64,000 nt of DNA. It comes from Larix kaempferi. Its lineage: Eukaryota > Streptophyta > Pinopsida > Pinales > Pinaceae. The notes beneath the pieces were generated by a model, which worked only from the letters and a program-made list of their open reading frames with translations, ran no database searches and was not told the origin of the DNA. Below, piece by piece: positions 1-11,482 of the stretch; the first letter of the stretch is position 1, and each line of letters opens with the position of its first letter. The stretch lies in the NCBI GenBank assembly GCA_027924585.1, contig BSBM01000711.1, forward strand, positions 9,497,001 through 9,561,000. The letters are read 5' to 3'. The position numbers and the translations under genes are program-made.

Positions 1-639
1 TTATTTAGTTAAATTCATGAAATATTTTCTTTAGGGTTTTTTATCATATTATTGGACTATTCTACCCATTTTGTGTGAAGAATGTACAAATTATTTTTTC
101 ACAAAAGTGAACTCTAATTTAGTATGGAAATAACTTCTCTCCTCTTGAAAGGATGATGAATCTACATATTCTCATTTGGAACTATTTATCCAGAAGCTTC
201 AAATTCTTCTATTTTTTTCTCTCATTCTAATCTCTGATTCCTTCATGTACCCTCGCCTTAATGTTGTCAATTTAAACGACCCTTCTCCATTGTTACCTGC
301 ACATAAATATCTTTGTAAAGTTTTATATTACCTCAATTTTATTAGCCTTTTAAAGAAAAAATATATATATCAAATGCATATATGGTCATTAATGAGGGTG
401 TGTTCATACTTATGGAAATGAACACCTAGACATTTGTATGAGGGTTCCATTTGTCATCTTGGATTACTTTTTTAATGCCTCCAACAAAGAACTTATAAGA
501 GAAGTATTTCCCATCAAACTATATTTTTTGTACTTTTGAAGCAATTACAATGGACAAAACTAATGCACAAATAGACTTACTATTGCTTATAAGTAGTTAT
601 AGTGAAACCTTACTAAATTTTGAGTTATAAGGTACTGTG
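1..639. repeat. Dispersed repeat, copy 1, first block
   Basis: This AT-rich block is homologous and colinear with about 23455-23913. Shared landmarks are the 'attcatgaaatattttct' region near the start, 'ggactattctacccattttg' near 54 and 23659, and the 'gcaattacaatgga' region near 541 and 23819. In copy 2 the sequence runs straight on into the block that here resumes at 6676, so copy 1 is interrupted at 639/640. No coding potential was recognised. It is probably an old transposable-element fragment, but I cannot name the family. Confidence 0.6.
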
Positions 640-649
640 TGTTGATGCT

Positions 650-1819
650 AAAAATGAGATGATTACGAAAACAATATGTTAAACATCCTTGGAGGACTAT
701 TCAAGGGGAGGAAGGGGATGGAAGCGCATGTTTCGTTGAGAGCCCTCGAGTAAATAGGATAATCATGGGTTGATTAATGACATTAAGTACATAAATCAAA
801 TAAAAGCGAGGTTGGATGAGCTTGATGAAGTACAAGAACGATTTCGAGATAAGAACATTAGTCCATTAATGAATCTAAATGAGACCTATCTAACCATATA
901 TGCATTAATCATTGAAACAAAAATGGTTAACTGCAAATATTTACTAAAAAATGAAATGGGTTAGTGATAAATATTGTAAGAAAATAACATTTAGTCGCAA
1001 GCATGAAAATGTGTCAGTAATTGAATCTATTATGGTGCTAGTGTAAATAAAAGTAGCAGTTTTAACTATGCATAAGGAAATATTTAGTTTCATTAATCTT
1101 GGAATTTTTAATTGTACGCCATTTCCTGGTGCAAGGTCAAAAATCAGGAAATTTATATACATGTTAGTACATAAATACAAAATGAAAAATTATGCACAAG
1201 TCAGTAAAAAAAATTGATAAAAGTATTTATAGTCCTTTTATACATAAAATATAGTTTTGTAGAATGTAGAAAAAACATAAATGACAACAAAGCTGAATGT
1301 AGAAAAATGGATAGAAATGGAGGTTTATGAGATCCTACCCAATTTTTAACAACCCAGATTCATCTGGGTGAAACTCAGACAATCGGAGGATTCCTCGCTT
1401 AGATTGTCATGCAGTAACCTATGTCCATGAAAACATCAGTTGGAAAAATATACAGAAGAAAACAAAATGCATGCAGGAAAACATACACTCTACCTTCACC
1501 CTAATGGATGGACCTAGAATGTAGCCCTACCTGCAATCGCCACATGTTAGGCTCATGGGAGACTGAGTATGAAAGGGAAAAAATGTAGTGAAGCTAGCAG
1601 TACCCACCTCTTACCTCTGGTGTAAGATGTGGTTTCGGTAGTTTCGCTGATATTTTGAAGGCTAAGGCAACGCAGGTCAAGTGCTTTGACTGCCATGAAA
1701 GAAGGAAAAGCATTTCGAAAACTATCTGGAGTTGAAAGGTCGTTCCATATCTTGGTTTTCTTAGTGCATTTGAAAGAGGGTGAGCCGTAGTAACCAACGC
1801 TCACCCTCTGCTGCATATT
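650..1819. other. No gene recognised
   Basis: This part of the 6.03-kb insertion has only short unrecognised reading frames, such as 770-964 on the plus strand (64 codons, charged, no known domain). A minus-strand frame over 1553-1915 crosses the boundary of the solo LTR and is therefore not a real gene. Nothing else is supported. Confidence 0.4.
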
Positions 1820-1824
1820 GGAAC

Positions 1825-4145
1825 TGTAATGCCCCATATTTGCACACTTAGTAATTAAAACTCTAATGTGAATTAGCTTAACATTTTCATTTGTTTTATT
1901 ATATGTTAGACTCATCTAAGTTGAGAAAGACTATTGTTATGTGAATAGATGGACTCCCTATGTGTGGACAGTAAATGGAATATAATGTTTTAATTTATTA
2001 ATGACAATAAATATGTTATTTCAATTGAACATTCAAAATTGAATATAGAATATCCATATGAGGAAGGCTGATTTAGTTGTTTGCAAAAGTACTTCCATGA
2101 TTATTTGTAAATGGTGTATTAGTGAAATGGATTAACACTTGAAAGAGTTGGGTATGGCTTTATATATGTTTCATGTTAATGATGAACTATTCCACATGTT
2201 AATTGGCTATAAGATAGGTGGATTCCTATATTACCAAGGGGCACGAGATGTATTGAACATCATGAGTATAATGATGTTATATCCAATTTCATGCTATTTA
2301 ATTGTGAATTCCAATATTTCTATGACTTGTGGGTGAGTGTGAGTTTTGACAGGAATTGTGACTTTCCCAAAGTGGTTTTTCAATGACGGGACCCCTTAGA
2401 ACAGTGATGGCACAATATGGTTGATGTAGGGTGTTGACCCTAGTACTATTAGGGGGGGTGGAGGAAATTCCCATCGTTTATACCCGGAAACCTGGAGTCG
2501 TGGGAGGTTTGTGTAGCGCACTCCCCTAGACGTGTGATGACGACTAGCGGATGCCTGCTGGGGAAGCTTGGTTGATGTGGTCGATCGACACTTCCTCTTA
2601 CGGGTTCTATATGTGGTTAGGTCGTGCAGTCGACGCCACAGTTTATTGCAGCAGAGGATGGGATGGTGAGGTCAGGAGATGGAAGTAGTGGTGATTAGGG
2701 GGCTGGATTACTGATGTGATGGATGGTACCAATGATGGATTGGATGGTGTTCTTGATTGTTATTAACCATCATGATTAATGTTTGATTTCACCATTATGT
2801 TTATCTAATTTTGTCTTATTGTTTCTGTATGAATGATTATGAATGATGAATAATGCAGTGTTTAATTGTTCTTCTATATGTTGTTTGAGAGGATGTAATA
2901 TTGATTTATTAGGAGCATTAAACGTTATTATTAGTACGCACGCTTAAGACGTGTGCACTGGCCATGCATACGTCAATTCGTGATTACATTATTATGATTG
3001 GTCGATCGATGAGTAAATTAATATGATTATATTATCTATTAGTAACTTGGTTGACGAATTGATGAAAGCATTACTTGTGTGTTGAGAGTATGAGTTTGTT
3101 GAATTGTTTAAAATGATTTAGATTTATATAAATTGATTGGATTATTAAATAACATATATAGTTATATACATATAACATAAAATATGTCATAATATAATAT
3201 AGTATATGAAAATATCTTATTTCACTTATGATTGAAAGGATAATATAAATAAATGGACAGATAGGATTTGCACAAATTTTTAGAAATTGGTTGTCATAGT
3301 TGCATTAATATGGAAGCATGACAAGTGAGACTTTGCATCCATGTTTATTAATATTTTAATTATTTAAATCAAATTTCTATTTATTTGGAGAAAATGAATG
3401 TATTGATTGATGACTATTAGTTATGGGAATTTATTGATGGATGATGAATTTTGGATATAAATATGAGACTTGAGAGTGGAAGGAGGGAGGTTCTTTTTCT
3501 CTTGAAGATTATTTTGGTGAGAGTATTCTAGGATGGAGAATTTTGGGTATTTTGGGGTATGAGAAGTTTTGAAGAGTTGGAAGAGTTTGAGAACTCTTGG
3601 AAGATTTGATACATAGCCTACTGGTGCATCACTGTTCTGTTCTCTGGGGGTCTCGAGCACGGAGGGCCAGGAGGCCATTTGGATGGGACCATTCAATGGT
3701 TTCCTGGGGCTAGGGAGCTGGCTAGGCCCCTAGTTGGCTGGGAGGTAAAAACGTAGTCCCGCTTTTGGGCAATGAAGATGGAAGCAACTCGAATGGAGGA
3801 GGGAAGCTTGCTCAGTTTGGACTCCGTCACCATTCTTATAACGAGGTATTTTTCTTGTGATTTTAAATCGTTTATATGTTGTTGTAAAATTTCACTTGAT
3901 GCTATTGCTACATGATTTAGGATGTTAATTTATGTTGTGTGAATCACCAATGAAGTTTTAAATATTCTAAGTTATTTGATGCTATTGCCAAATGCTTATA
4001 TTTTGCTTATGTGTTGTTTATATGATGCTAGGGTTACATGATGTATATTGAGCTTGTATTGACACTCTTATACATTTCAAAAATAAATAAATAAAATAGA
4101 TATTTAATTAGTTTAAAATTCGTAATGCCCTTGAGAGGCATTATA
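1825..4145 (+). mobile_element. Solo LTR, 2.3 kb, gypsy-like
   Basis: The element starts TGTAATGCCC and ends GGCATTATA, so its ends are nearly perfect inverted repeats. The final TA is probably a mutated CA. It is flanked by an exact 5-bp target duplication, GGAAC at 1820-1824 and 4146-4150. There is no internal coding region, so this is a solo LTR left by recombination between two LTRs. It is a diverged relative of the solo LTR at 29196-31675 in the opposite orientation. Both share the TGTAA-start followed by CCCCATATTT, a block like 'GTTAGACTCATCTAAG' and a block near 2930-2980 containing CTGGCCA flanked by GCATACG. Superfamily assignment rests only on length and the TGTAAyrCCC terminus. 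Confidence 0.82.
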
Positions 4146-4150
4146 GGAAC

Positions 4151-5590
4151 ACGAAAAATGACTAGACAAGGATGCTTGTCTTATCACAATTTTGTCATAT
4201 CCTTTGGAGTCAACCCTCATTTGTCGAATTCTTTCATGTAGGTTTAGAGGTGGCAGAGCTCCCCATTTGTTGTCGATGAACTTAGCATGTTGTTTTGAAC
4301 CTATAAATTCGAATTTGGAGACCATGTTGCAGATTTGGAAGTGGGTATTGTGGTTGTAGGTGAGCAGAGAGGTTGGGCAAGCTAGGAAGCCTTACCGTTG
4401 AGTTCTGCTGCTTGTAGGTGCTTGAGAAGCCACAGATTGAGGTTGTAGGTGGTTCTATAGCATCCAATACCAGGTTGGACTTCTTCTATGCACACACTAG
4501 AAGCACTGAGCCAGATGGATCTCCCAAGAGAACCGTGGATCGGTGAAGGGGATGCCTGAGCAAGAAGGGTGCTGTGTGGGGCACGTATTGTGGAATCCAA
4601 GGTTGTGAGGGCTGAGTGAGACCCCTGTAGAGATTTGTATGAGAATTTGGCTAAGAACATAGAGTAGAATGGGTTGTGTACTGAGAGATAGAAACCTATA
4701 GGTGTTTCCTTCGCCCTGGTGGCCTCATAGCCTAGCTTGGGGGTGGCCTCTTAGCAACAGAAATAGTATATGCTGGACATAGTGCATATGGATGGGTGGA
4801 AAAGCGCTCTTACACAGCCAGTTGCTTGGATATGCATTGGATAAAGATAAGTATTTTTACGTATTTAAATCTGGAAATGTTTTATTTGATGCCTATAATG
4901 TTTATGCTTGTAATTTCATATTAGACGTGTGTAGATAGATTTGAATTCAGCTGTGCATGTTTATTTACATTTTTGCACACATTGCATTGTTGAAAAATTG
5001 TATTATGAAGTTGGGGTGAAATTTGAAAACCCAGATTTGGCCAACGTCCTCTCCCGATTGTTGGATTGGGTGAGGGGGACGTTATACCTAGTCACGCAGA
5101 GTCTTCACTTCGAGAATGTAGGAGGGCAATAAACTTTGTATGCTGATAAGATCTCTACCCTCAAACTTCCACGAATGTCTTTACATTTGGCAAATCCTAG
5201 GCGGTGTTGGCCTATTTATTCTCTGGTGCGTGCTCATGGGTGGTGACTGCTTCGTGTTTTCTTGTCATAGCCTTGTCTTCAACATTCCAATGCCGATTCG
5301 CTATACAAAATTCTCTACATATGCGATTCCCCTCTGCGTTTTGCTAGTGGGTTATTCGAATGTTCGGCCCTTGTATTGGCGTGTTTTATGTTGCGGGTTG
5401 CATTATGCGTTGGATACTTGATTCTCTTTGTATGTGGCTTGTTAGCGCTTTCATGGAGTCTGTGATCCAGTCCAGGATATGGCTCGATAGACTGGACATC
5501 CCAGGTATGGAAACATTTGTATCTTTGGAGAGTCACACTGTCATGACCTCCTTCTCATTAGGGCTTGTGTGGGTATGGCATGGGTGGATG
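4151..5590. other. No gene recognised
   Basis: This is the remaining body of the 6.03-kb insertion. Minus-strand frames at 4113-4325 and 4382-4660 and plus-strand frames at 4941-5421 show no family I recognise and have no supporting start context. They may be decayed remnants of a mobile element. Confidence 0.35.
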
Positions 5591-5672
5591 CCAATCATGC
5601 CACATCTACTGCCAGCGTTCTCTCTCACTTTCCAATCATGCCACATCTACTGCCATCGTTCTCTCTCACTTT
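5591..5672 (+). repeat. 41-bp tandem duplication
   Basis: Two adjacent near-identical 41-bp units start 'ccaatcatgccacatctact' at 5591 and 5632. Only one or two bases differ, so the duplication is recent relative to the surrounding decay. Confidence 0.85.
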
Positions 5673-6660
5673 TCCAATGTTTCTATGCCATTGACAACGT
5701 GTAAATCTCATGCATTTTTTTTTAGTTTTGCGCCATCAAGGTGGGCCTATCTAGTATCATCTGCCAATTTCAATGGGCGTTTTTCCTTTTTTTTCTAAAA
5801 AAAACTCTCTCAGATCATGCCAGACTTATGCGTTTTTAGTCACGGGGCATTATGTTATTGTTGTCATTCTTTGTCTCTGCCAACTCATCCCGTGTGCTTA
5901 TTGCCTTTCCTGTGCGACAGAAGCGTTTCATTGATTTATTGTGTTGGTCGTTGTTTGCCACGTTGGGTGTAATTCCTACCATCGTGATCCCTTAGATGCT
6001 ATTTTCCTTATTTCCTTTGCCCACTACCAATGCGTGTAGTTGATGGGTGTTCATTATTGTCTTCTCTTCTCAGCGTTAGGTTTAGGGTTTCCTTGTCATT
6101 GGCTAGTGGCATGCTCTCTCTCCTTCACTTTGTAATGGCTCTCTATGCATGCGTTTTCTTTCTCTACTAGTCGTATGACCGTTCCTCCATCCTGATCTCA
6201 CTGAAGCTGCCATGTAATGAGCTTAGTTTTTTTTTTTTCTCTCTGTTGATGCAAACTTGACAGATTTTGGTTGACATGACACAATATACATGTACTTGCC
6301 GAAACTTTGATAGATTGCTAAGAGGGTCAAATGGACTTTGTTTTAGCCAAATGAAATATGGAGACGATCAACATGAAAACCTAAAGATAATGACATAAAT
6401 ACTTTGACATGATGATGCTTAGAGCAAGAAACGATAGGTATCCACAACAGTACGACACTAACTAGACTATGGCGACACTAAGATGCAACTTGGTGGATCT
6501 GTCGAAGTTGACAAATAGAAGAGAAAATGGAGGAATGAGGTATGGACATGACAAGCACATTGCTCTAGACATGATGGTAAATACGAAACGATCTTGCACA
6601 AAATTTTAGTTGGTTAGTCTCTAAGTTCATGTTCTAATACTTCGGAACATGTCAATGTTG
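5673..6660. other. No gene recognised
   Basis: Pyrimidine-rich, AT-rich sequence with no recognisable coding region. The segment from about 6245 (TGTTGATGCA...) to 6670 (...AGCATCAACA) could be a 426-bp terminal repeat of the enclosing insertion. I could not see a matching direct repeat at 640. Confidence 0.35.
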
Positions 6661-6675
6661 AGCATCAACACTATG

Positions 6676-6830
6676 GATATCCAATCCAAATAAGCTTTAT
6701 GCTCAAATAAAATTAGTAACAAGGATAACTCATAGTCTATTATCATTCTTAACTTAAATTCAAACCCATCTACTTTAAGATGGAATGATCTCAAGTGTAA
6801 GAATAATACATGAGTAAGCATTAGCTACAC
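6676..6830. repeat. Dispersed repeat, copy 1, second block
   Basis: The block resumes the repeat interrupted at 639. It matches about 23914-24040, with 'aataagctttatgctcaaat' in both copies (near 6688 and 23926) and a shared block ending 'cccatctacttt'. The two copies diverge after this point. Confidence 0.65.
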
Positions 6831-7364
6831 TAGTTGGTGTGCTATCGTACGATTATTTAGAATCTTTGTAGTGAACTCTAGTGGAGCAAGACAGATATTA
6901 ACAACCACCTCCATTATTTACGTCTTCACACTTTCTTCTTTTATGCATGGACTATAATTCTATTTCTCTCTCTTATATTTTATTGCACCGAGTGAAACGA
7001 GGTGCTCTACAGCATATTATGGGGGAGATGTTGTAACGTTTGTCACATGTAACATTTGTGATGTAACAAGATAATTAAAAAAATTCATGTCGGCTCATAA
7101 AATACAAAATTATGGAAAGTATTTAAAAAAAGTCCATGTTGGTTCATAAAATAAAATATTATGAAAAATAATTAAAAAATAGATGTTTGTTTATAAAATA
7201 AAAACTTAAAACTTAAACCCAGATCTATCAAACAAGAGAGATCAAGATCAAATTTCTTGAGTTTAAATTTAAAAAAAAATACACCTCAAGAAATTGGTTC
7301 CCTCTTGGTGCTTGATAGATACGGGTTTAAGATGGATCTATGCTGCTTTATAACTTTGCATGGT
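6831..7364. other. No gene recognised
   Basis: AT-rich. It includes a purine tract followed by TGTTGTAACG at about 7020-7040 and three internal repeats of a 'cataaaata' motif (7096, 7155, 7193). The tract resembles a retrotransposon polypurine tract, but no LTR end was confirmed. Confidence 0.3.
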
Positions 7365-7765
7365 TTGGCATGTGTTATAACATCATGTGAGTGAGGATTC
7401 ATTCTTCCCTCTATGTGCATGAGAGTTACCTTTGTCTATGTGTGTTGGATTGTGTAACCCTATCTCTTTGTTTGATCTCTTCTTCATGTTTAGTTAAACC
7501 TTCTCTCTATCTGTTGTTTCATTATTCCTCATGCACGCGAGAATACAAACGTGCCAACAGTCCTTTAATTAAACCTATGTGTTATAAGTTATCTCTTCTA
7601 TGCATTGGTTCTATATACTTGCATATGGTTAAAAATACCTAGGAATGTGGGATAAAAATTCTTTTCCGTAGGTATTCTATCTTGTGCATGGGTTTCATCA
7701 TCCACTCATGTTTCTATATGAGTAAAGAGATTGATTTCGTCAAATCACCAACTGTAATAAAATCA
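7365..7765. repeat. Dispersed repeat, copy 1, third block
   Basis: Matches about 24806-25275. Shared landmarks are 'ttgatctcttcttcatg', 'tcctttaattaaacctatg' and 'ttggttctatatact', in the same order. No coding region was recognised in either copy. Confidence 0.65.
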
Positions 7766-8502
7766 CTATGAAACTTGGGGCAGCTAGCGTAGGGTAGGGG
7801 GAGGGCTCATTTTGGATCCTGATGGAAAAAATTAATCAACTTTCTTTTGGGAAATGGGAATGGAGCCTAACAATTAAGAAGAATTGTATGCTTTGCACAT
7901 GTGATTAAAAAATATTAAACTCCCCAAGATAATAAAAAAAAATAAAAAATCATAGATCTTGGAGAATCACTTCTGATCATCAATCAAGCAAGGGATACAA
8001 TTATCAAGGAGGGATCCCTCATGAGAAGAACACAATAAAGAATCAATTGGAATATCAAGGAAATAAAGGAAGTAATTTTTTTTCGTATCATAAGACATAA
8101 TAATACCAAGGAAGGCAATCTCACCAATAATACAATTTCTTTGGATAAGGGGGTATTTGTGAAAAATGGGGGCCTTCTAGAATGTAGGTAGCTCCCCTAA
8201 GTTTATATATATATATATATATATGAATGGGTATAAGAAGTAACTCACAAGTGATTTGAAAATGGGAATTGAAACCAATGACATTAGTACAAGGGGGATA
8301 TCTTGTAGTGGAGGTTTTTACGAAACCTCCCCCAAAAATTATCTCTTATCCATTTATACTAAAGGTTGCTAATGGAGGTGGATAACCAAAGGTTTTTGAA
8401 GAGATTTTTATATGGGTGTACCTAAATTGTACAACTACACTAGTGCGGTATCGAACCTAATGCATAGGTGCTTAAAAAATAAGGTGCAACGATAATTGTT
8501 AG
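7766..8502. other. No gene recognised
   Basis: AT-rich intergenic-type sequence without recognisable coding or RNA genes, apart from the TA microsatellite listed separately. Confidence 0.4.
8204..8224. repeat. (TA)n microsatellite
   Basis: An uninterrupted run of about ten TA dinucleotides. Confidence 0.95.
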
Positions 8503-8726
8503 TGTTGGAGTGCCCTATATGGCAAACAATCATTTGAATAAACAAATCCAAATAAAAAACAAATAGATAAGAATGAGTTGCATATTTCTCATTAACATAT
8601 GTACATATAAATACATTGACATTACCCTTGGAATCCTAATGATTTTTCTCAAATTTACATGTGACTGTTGGAGTGAATGTGCATAATAATACAATAATTC
8701 ACACATATTGATTAATATTTGCAACA
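8503..8726 (-). mobile_element. Possible short copia LTR with adjacent polypurine tract
   Basis: On the minus strand the sequence reads AAGGTGGGGAA then TGTTGCAAAT, a polypurine tract followed by a TG start. The other end reads ...GGCACTCCAACA. This is what the 3' LTR of a minus-strand copia element looks like. No partner LTR, target duplication or coding region was found to the right, so the call is tentative. Confidence 0.35.
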
Positions 8727-8889
8727 TTCCCCACCTTAATCCAAAAGGGTATGTGTGAGTCCAAGAAAAGAGAGTTGAGAAACTAGAAGTGGACAACTTC
8801 CAAAAGATGAACATCTCCAACTTGACAATCCAACTATTCCAAGTAAACTAGAAGAAGTTGGATTCATATACTAAGTCATGAAAATAAAG

Positions 8890-9205
8890 TGCTCTCTGAA
8901 AAGGGTGGTTTCGGGATGACCACAAACCAAATGGTTAACAAAAGTTGATGTTTTATACTAAATGGGTGGTTTTGGATGACCACAAAATCTAGAACTTAGC
9001 GATAACTCTAGTTCTGGCTCAGTAGTTCCCTCTTGAACTTGTTGCTAACTTTGGTTCTCTCTAGAACTTGGCTCTAGGGATTAGTGGTTCCTTCTAGAAA
9101 ATTGTCATTTAAGGACCACCACAAACTGATTTATATCAAAACCAATAGCGGGCTAATGTATTCTACTAAATGGGTGGTTTTAGGAAAAACACAAACCAAA
9201 TCATG
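8890..9205 (+). repeat. Short direct repeats around 'gggtggtttnggatgaccacaaa'
   Basis: The motif 'gatgaccacaaa', usually preceded by 'gggtggttt', recurs at about 8903, 8965 and, more weakly, 9115 and 9171. The spacing is irregular (roughly 55-150 bp). No coding region is visible. Confidence 0.6.
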
Positions 9206-10535
9206 CTTAGTGAAACATGGCTTTGACTTTGGCTCTAGCTATAACTTTGAATCTAGCTAGGTGGCTTTAGATCGAGGCTCTGGAAACTTGAACAAGGTTT
9301 TAGCTATGGCTCTGCCTCTAGTTCAAGCTCGGTATTTTTTGCTCACTTGTTCTCGCTTGCTTGTTTCTGATGGTCATAATCCCCCCTTATCAAGAACATT
9401 TGGGGGAGTAGAAAATATCATGGTTTTTATGAGTGTCAAAACTAGACATGGAATACCATGATCTAATGAATTCTTTGGAGCATGGTTCTCTTTCTGTCTT
9501 CTGGATAGAACTTTGAATTTGGAATTTGAATCTAGTTGGATTAGGCTTGCTTGTTCTGAAAGTGAAGAATGTTGTGACTACTTCTTGTCAAATTCATAGG
9601 GCTTTGAAACTTGAAACCTGATTATCGATTCATGATGTCCCCCCTTGTTAGGTACACGATGAGAAGAAGGAAAATTTTATGTTGCAAATTCTATTAGAAC
9701 TTGAGGTTTAATTATTCCCAAGATTAAATCATATAGTTTTCCTAAAACATGGATGGTAGGTGGCTATTTTGGATTCCTTCCACGTTTCTTGAGATATAAC
9801 TCATGAACCATCTTGTATGATTCTACCTAGGATTAGACCATATAGTTTTTCTAACACGTGAATGGTAGGTGGGTCTTTGGGATTCCTTCCAGGTTTCTTG
9901 AGACAAAACTCGTGAAATGTCTTGGAATGGATAGACACATTCTTAATTGCTTGAAATAATGAGATTTTAATGCACAGTTCTGTTGTTCTCCCATAAAATT
10001 GAAAACGAGATGTGAAGGTGTGTTAACTATGGAAAACGTTTCTAGATATAAGGGAAGCAAAAGGCTATGTTCGAATTGAACCAATAACTGCTTCATTTTA
10101 TGTGATTGTTGAATCTCTAGAAGTTGCAGGAGAGGGAAGGTTCTCAATTTGTTCATGAGAACACTTTGATGTAAGAGGCAAGATTTATCCTTTGCGTTGC
10201 TCAGTAATGACACATGTAGTTTCTGAGTTTATTATTTTCCCAGACCTAGGGTGTAAATCACTACATTCAAAAGGGGTAATACAATAGGATGGTAAATCGA
10301 ACATTTTAGCTTGCTTATTTGTTTTATTTTTTTTGTTTGGGTTATCTTGTAAAAGCAACTAGGGTCACAACACAAGAGCATTTATTGGTGTTTTTGAAGG
10401 TACTTGCAGTTGTTGTTGTGTAGATAGTTAGAGTTGTACTAGAAATTGGTTTCCATGAAAAGGAGGTCCCCGCTGATTCTATGGCCAAGAGGGATTTTGA
10501 ACTGACTAGGTGACCATTGTAGCCATGGTGAAGGG
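9206..10535. other. No gene recognised
   Basis: Low-complexity 'ggctctagct'-like sequence at about 9225-9330, a tandem duplication at 9720-9925 and otherwise unassigned AT-rich DNA. The minus-strand frame at 9851-10213 has no recognisable domain. Confidence 0.4.
9720..9925 (+). repeat. Diverged tandem duplication of about 110 bp
   Basis: The stretch from 'attaaatcatatagttt' (about 9723) to 'catgaaccatctt' (about 9813) is repeated with substitutions from 9833 to about 9923. Both copies share 'ggattccttcca' and 'gtttcttgaga'. Confidence 0.75.
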
Positions 10536-10539
10536 TACT

Positions 10540-10766
10540 AGAATTATTAAGGATTCTTCCAAGGAGGTGTGGGGAATTGCATTTGCTGAGGATTGTAGTA
10601 CTTACTCTAGGTATTGAAAAATTAGGAGGGATCTTGATTCATACCTAGTGACCAAGCTTGCCATGGATTCTTTGGTGCTATAAAATAGGCTTGATCAGTC
10701 TCTTTGTTTGTCCCCCGATATACTTCTTTCTATCCTGGTAATGATGGGAATAATTTTGTAGGATGA
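10540..10766 (-). pseudogene. gypsy gag C-terminal remnant of element E
   Basis: Read on the minus strand across the target site of the 10767-17039 element, the frame joins the gag fragment that ends at 17040. It gives a Cys-rich motif, CVICEWDHPTKLFPSLPG. This resembles the 'C-x2-C ... HPT-x2-C-PSLP' motif found after gag in Athila/Tat-like gypsy polyproteins. Further on it has 'PWQAWSLGMNQDPS' and 'YYNPQQMQFPTPP', a Pro/Gln/Asn-rich linker typical of the same proteins. Several stops interrupt it. The separation from the rest of gag is explained by the nested insertion. Pol sequence further left was not recognised. Confidence 0.6.
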
Positions 10767-11466
10767 TGTTGACACAGAGTCTATCAACAAGGGTTCATTC
10801 CGCACTGTCGCTAACAAACTATAAACCTAACTCCCTTATACACCTTCCCAGAAAGGTGTAACCCTTCCCAGCAACACTCGCAAAGTAAGTGCAGTCTCAC
10901 CTGAGGTGGATAAGAGGGCTGTTGGAACCAAGCTTCCACAATTGTGAAGAGGATGCATGCACATTAACCAGAGATTATTCATAACAGTCCATTAACCAAT
11001 CATTCGCATCTTATTCATGATACATACATCAAGAGCATATTCAACAACATATTTGCACTAATCAATAACATCATATATTCACATTAATCAACATAAAGCA
11101 TTCACATAACCCATCATTTATCATCACATCATTGCACAACAATAGAATTCATATCATAACCGAACATCTTCATTCATTCATCAAAACCTGCGGAACAACT
11201 CTTGCAGAAACTGTCAAGTCATCATATTGCGGATACAACCAAACCAAAAGATAGGATCAATATCCAAAACTCCGATGCCCTTAGGCTTACAATATTTCTT
11301 TATTTATATGCTTTTATCTTATTAAAAAATGGTCTACATGATTGACTCGACTAATCTAACAACTCTTATGCTTCTGCAAAAAGTGGCGAAAGGTCCTTTT
11401 TCTGCGAAATTACCCTTTCGTACCTGTCAGCTTCCACACTTCCTGTGGATCTATCCCGTTCCAACA
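10767..11466 (-). repeat. 3' LTR of the gag-protease gypsy element
   Basis: On the plus strand it runs from TGTTGACACA to GTTCCAACA. It matches 16339-17039 almost throughout, for example 'agtgcagtctcacctgaggt' in both. Confidence 0.85.
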
Positions 11467-11482
11467 AGCCCCCAACACAAAC
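11467..11482 (-). other. Polypurine tract
   Basis: On the minus strand the bases just before the 3' LTR read TTGTGTTGGGGGCT followed by TGTTGGAACG. This is the usual position of the plus-strand primer and confirms that the element points to the minus strand. Confidence 0.6.

Larger units (their letters stand above)
640..6670. mobile_element. 6.03-kb insertion with TG...CA inverted ends and a 5-bp target duplication
   Basis: The segment starts TGTTGATGCT and ends AGCATCAACA, a perfect 10-bp inverted terminus. It is flanked by CTGTG (635-639) and CTATG (6671-6675), a 5-bp duplication with one mismatch. The uninterrupted site exists near 23908-23916 in the second repeat copy, where the flanks are joined. 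TG...CA ends with a 5-bp duplication fit an LTR retrotransposon product. Without the nested 1825-4145 solo LTR the insertion is about 3.7 kb. I found no gag or pol and no clear direct LTR repeat. A segment starting TGTTGATGCA at about 6245 may be a start of a 3' LTR. A very long solo LTR or a non-coding (LARD-like) element are the main alternatives. Confidence 0.6.

Noticed and set aside
1553-1915. 120-codon minus-strand frame as a host gene
   Set aside because: It spans the boundary of the solo LTR at 1825, so its two halves come from different sequences.
5140-5798. Overlapping plus-strand frames as a host gene
   Set aside because: Pyrimidine-rich composition, a 41-bp tandem duplication inside, and no recognisable domain.
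7019-7770. Purine tract followed by TGTTGTAACG as a copia 3' LTR
   Set aside because: The homologous repeat copy at 24806-25290 does not share the proposed LTR start, and no CA end, PBS or partner LTR was found.
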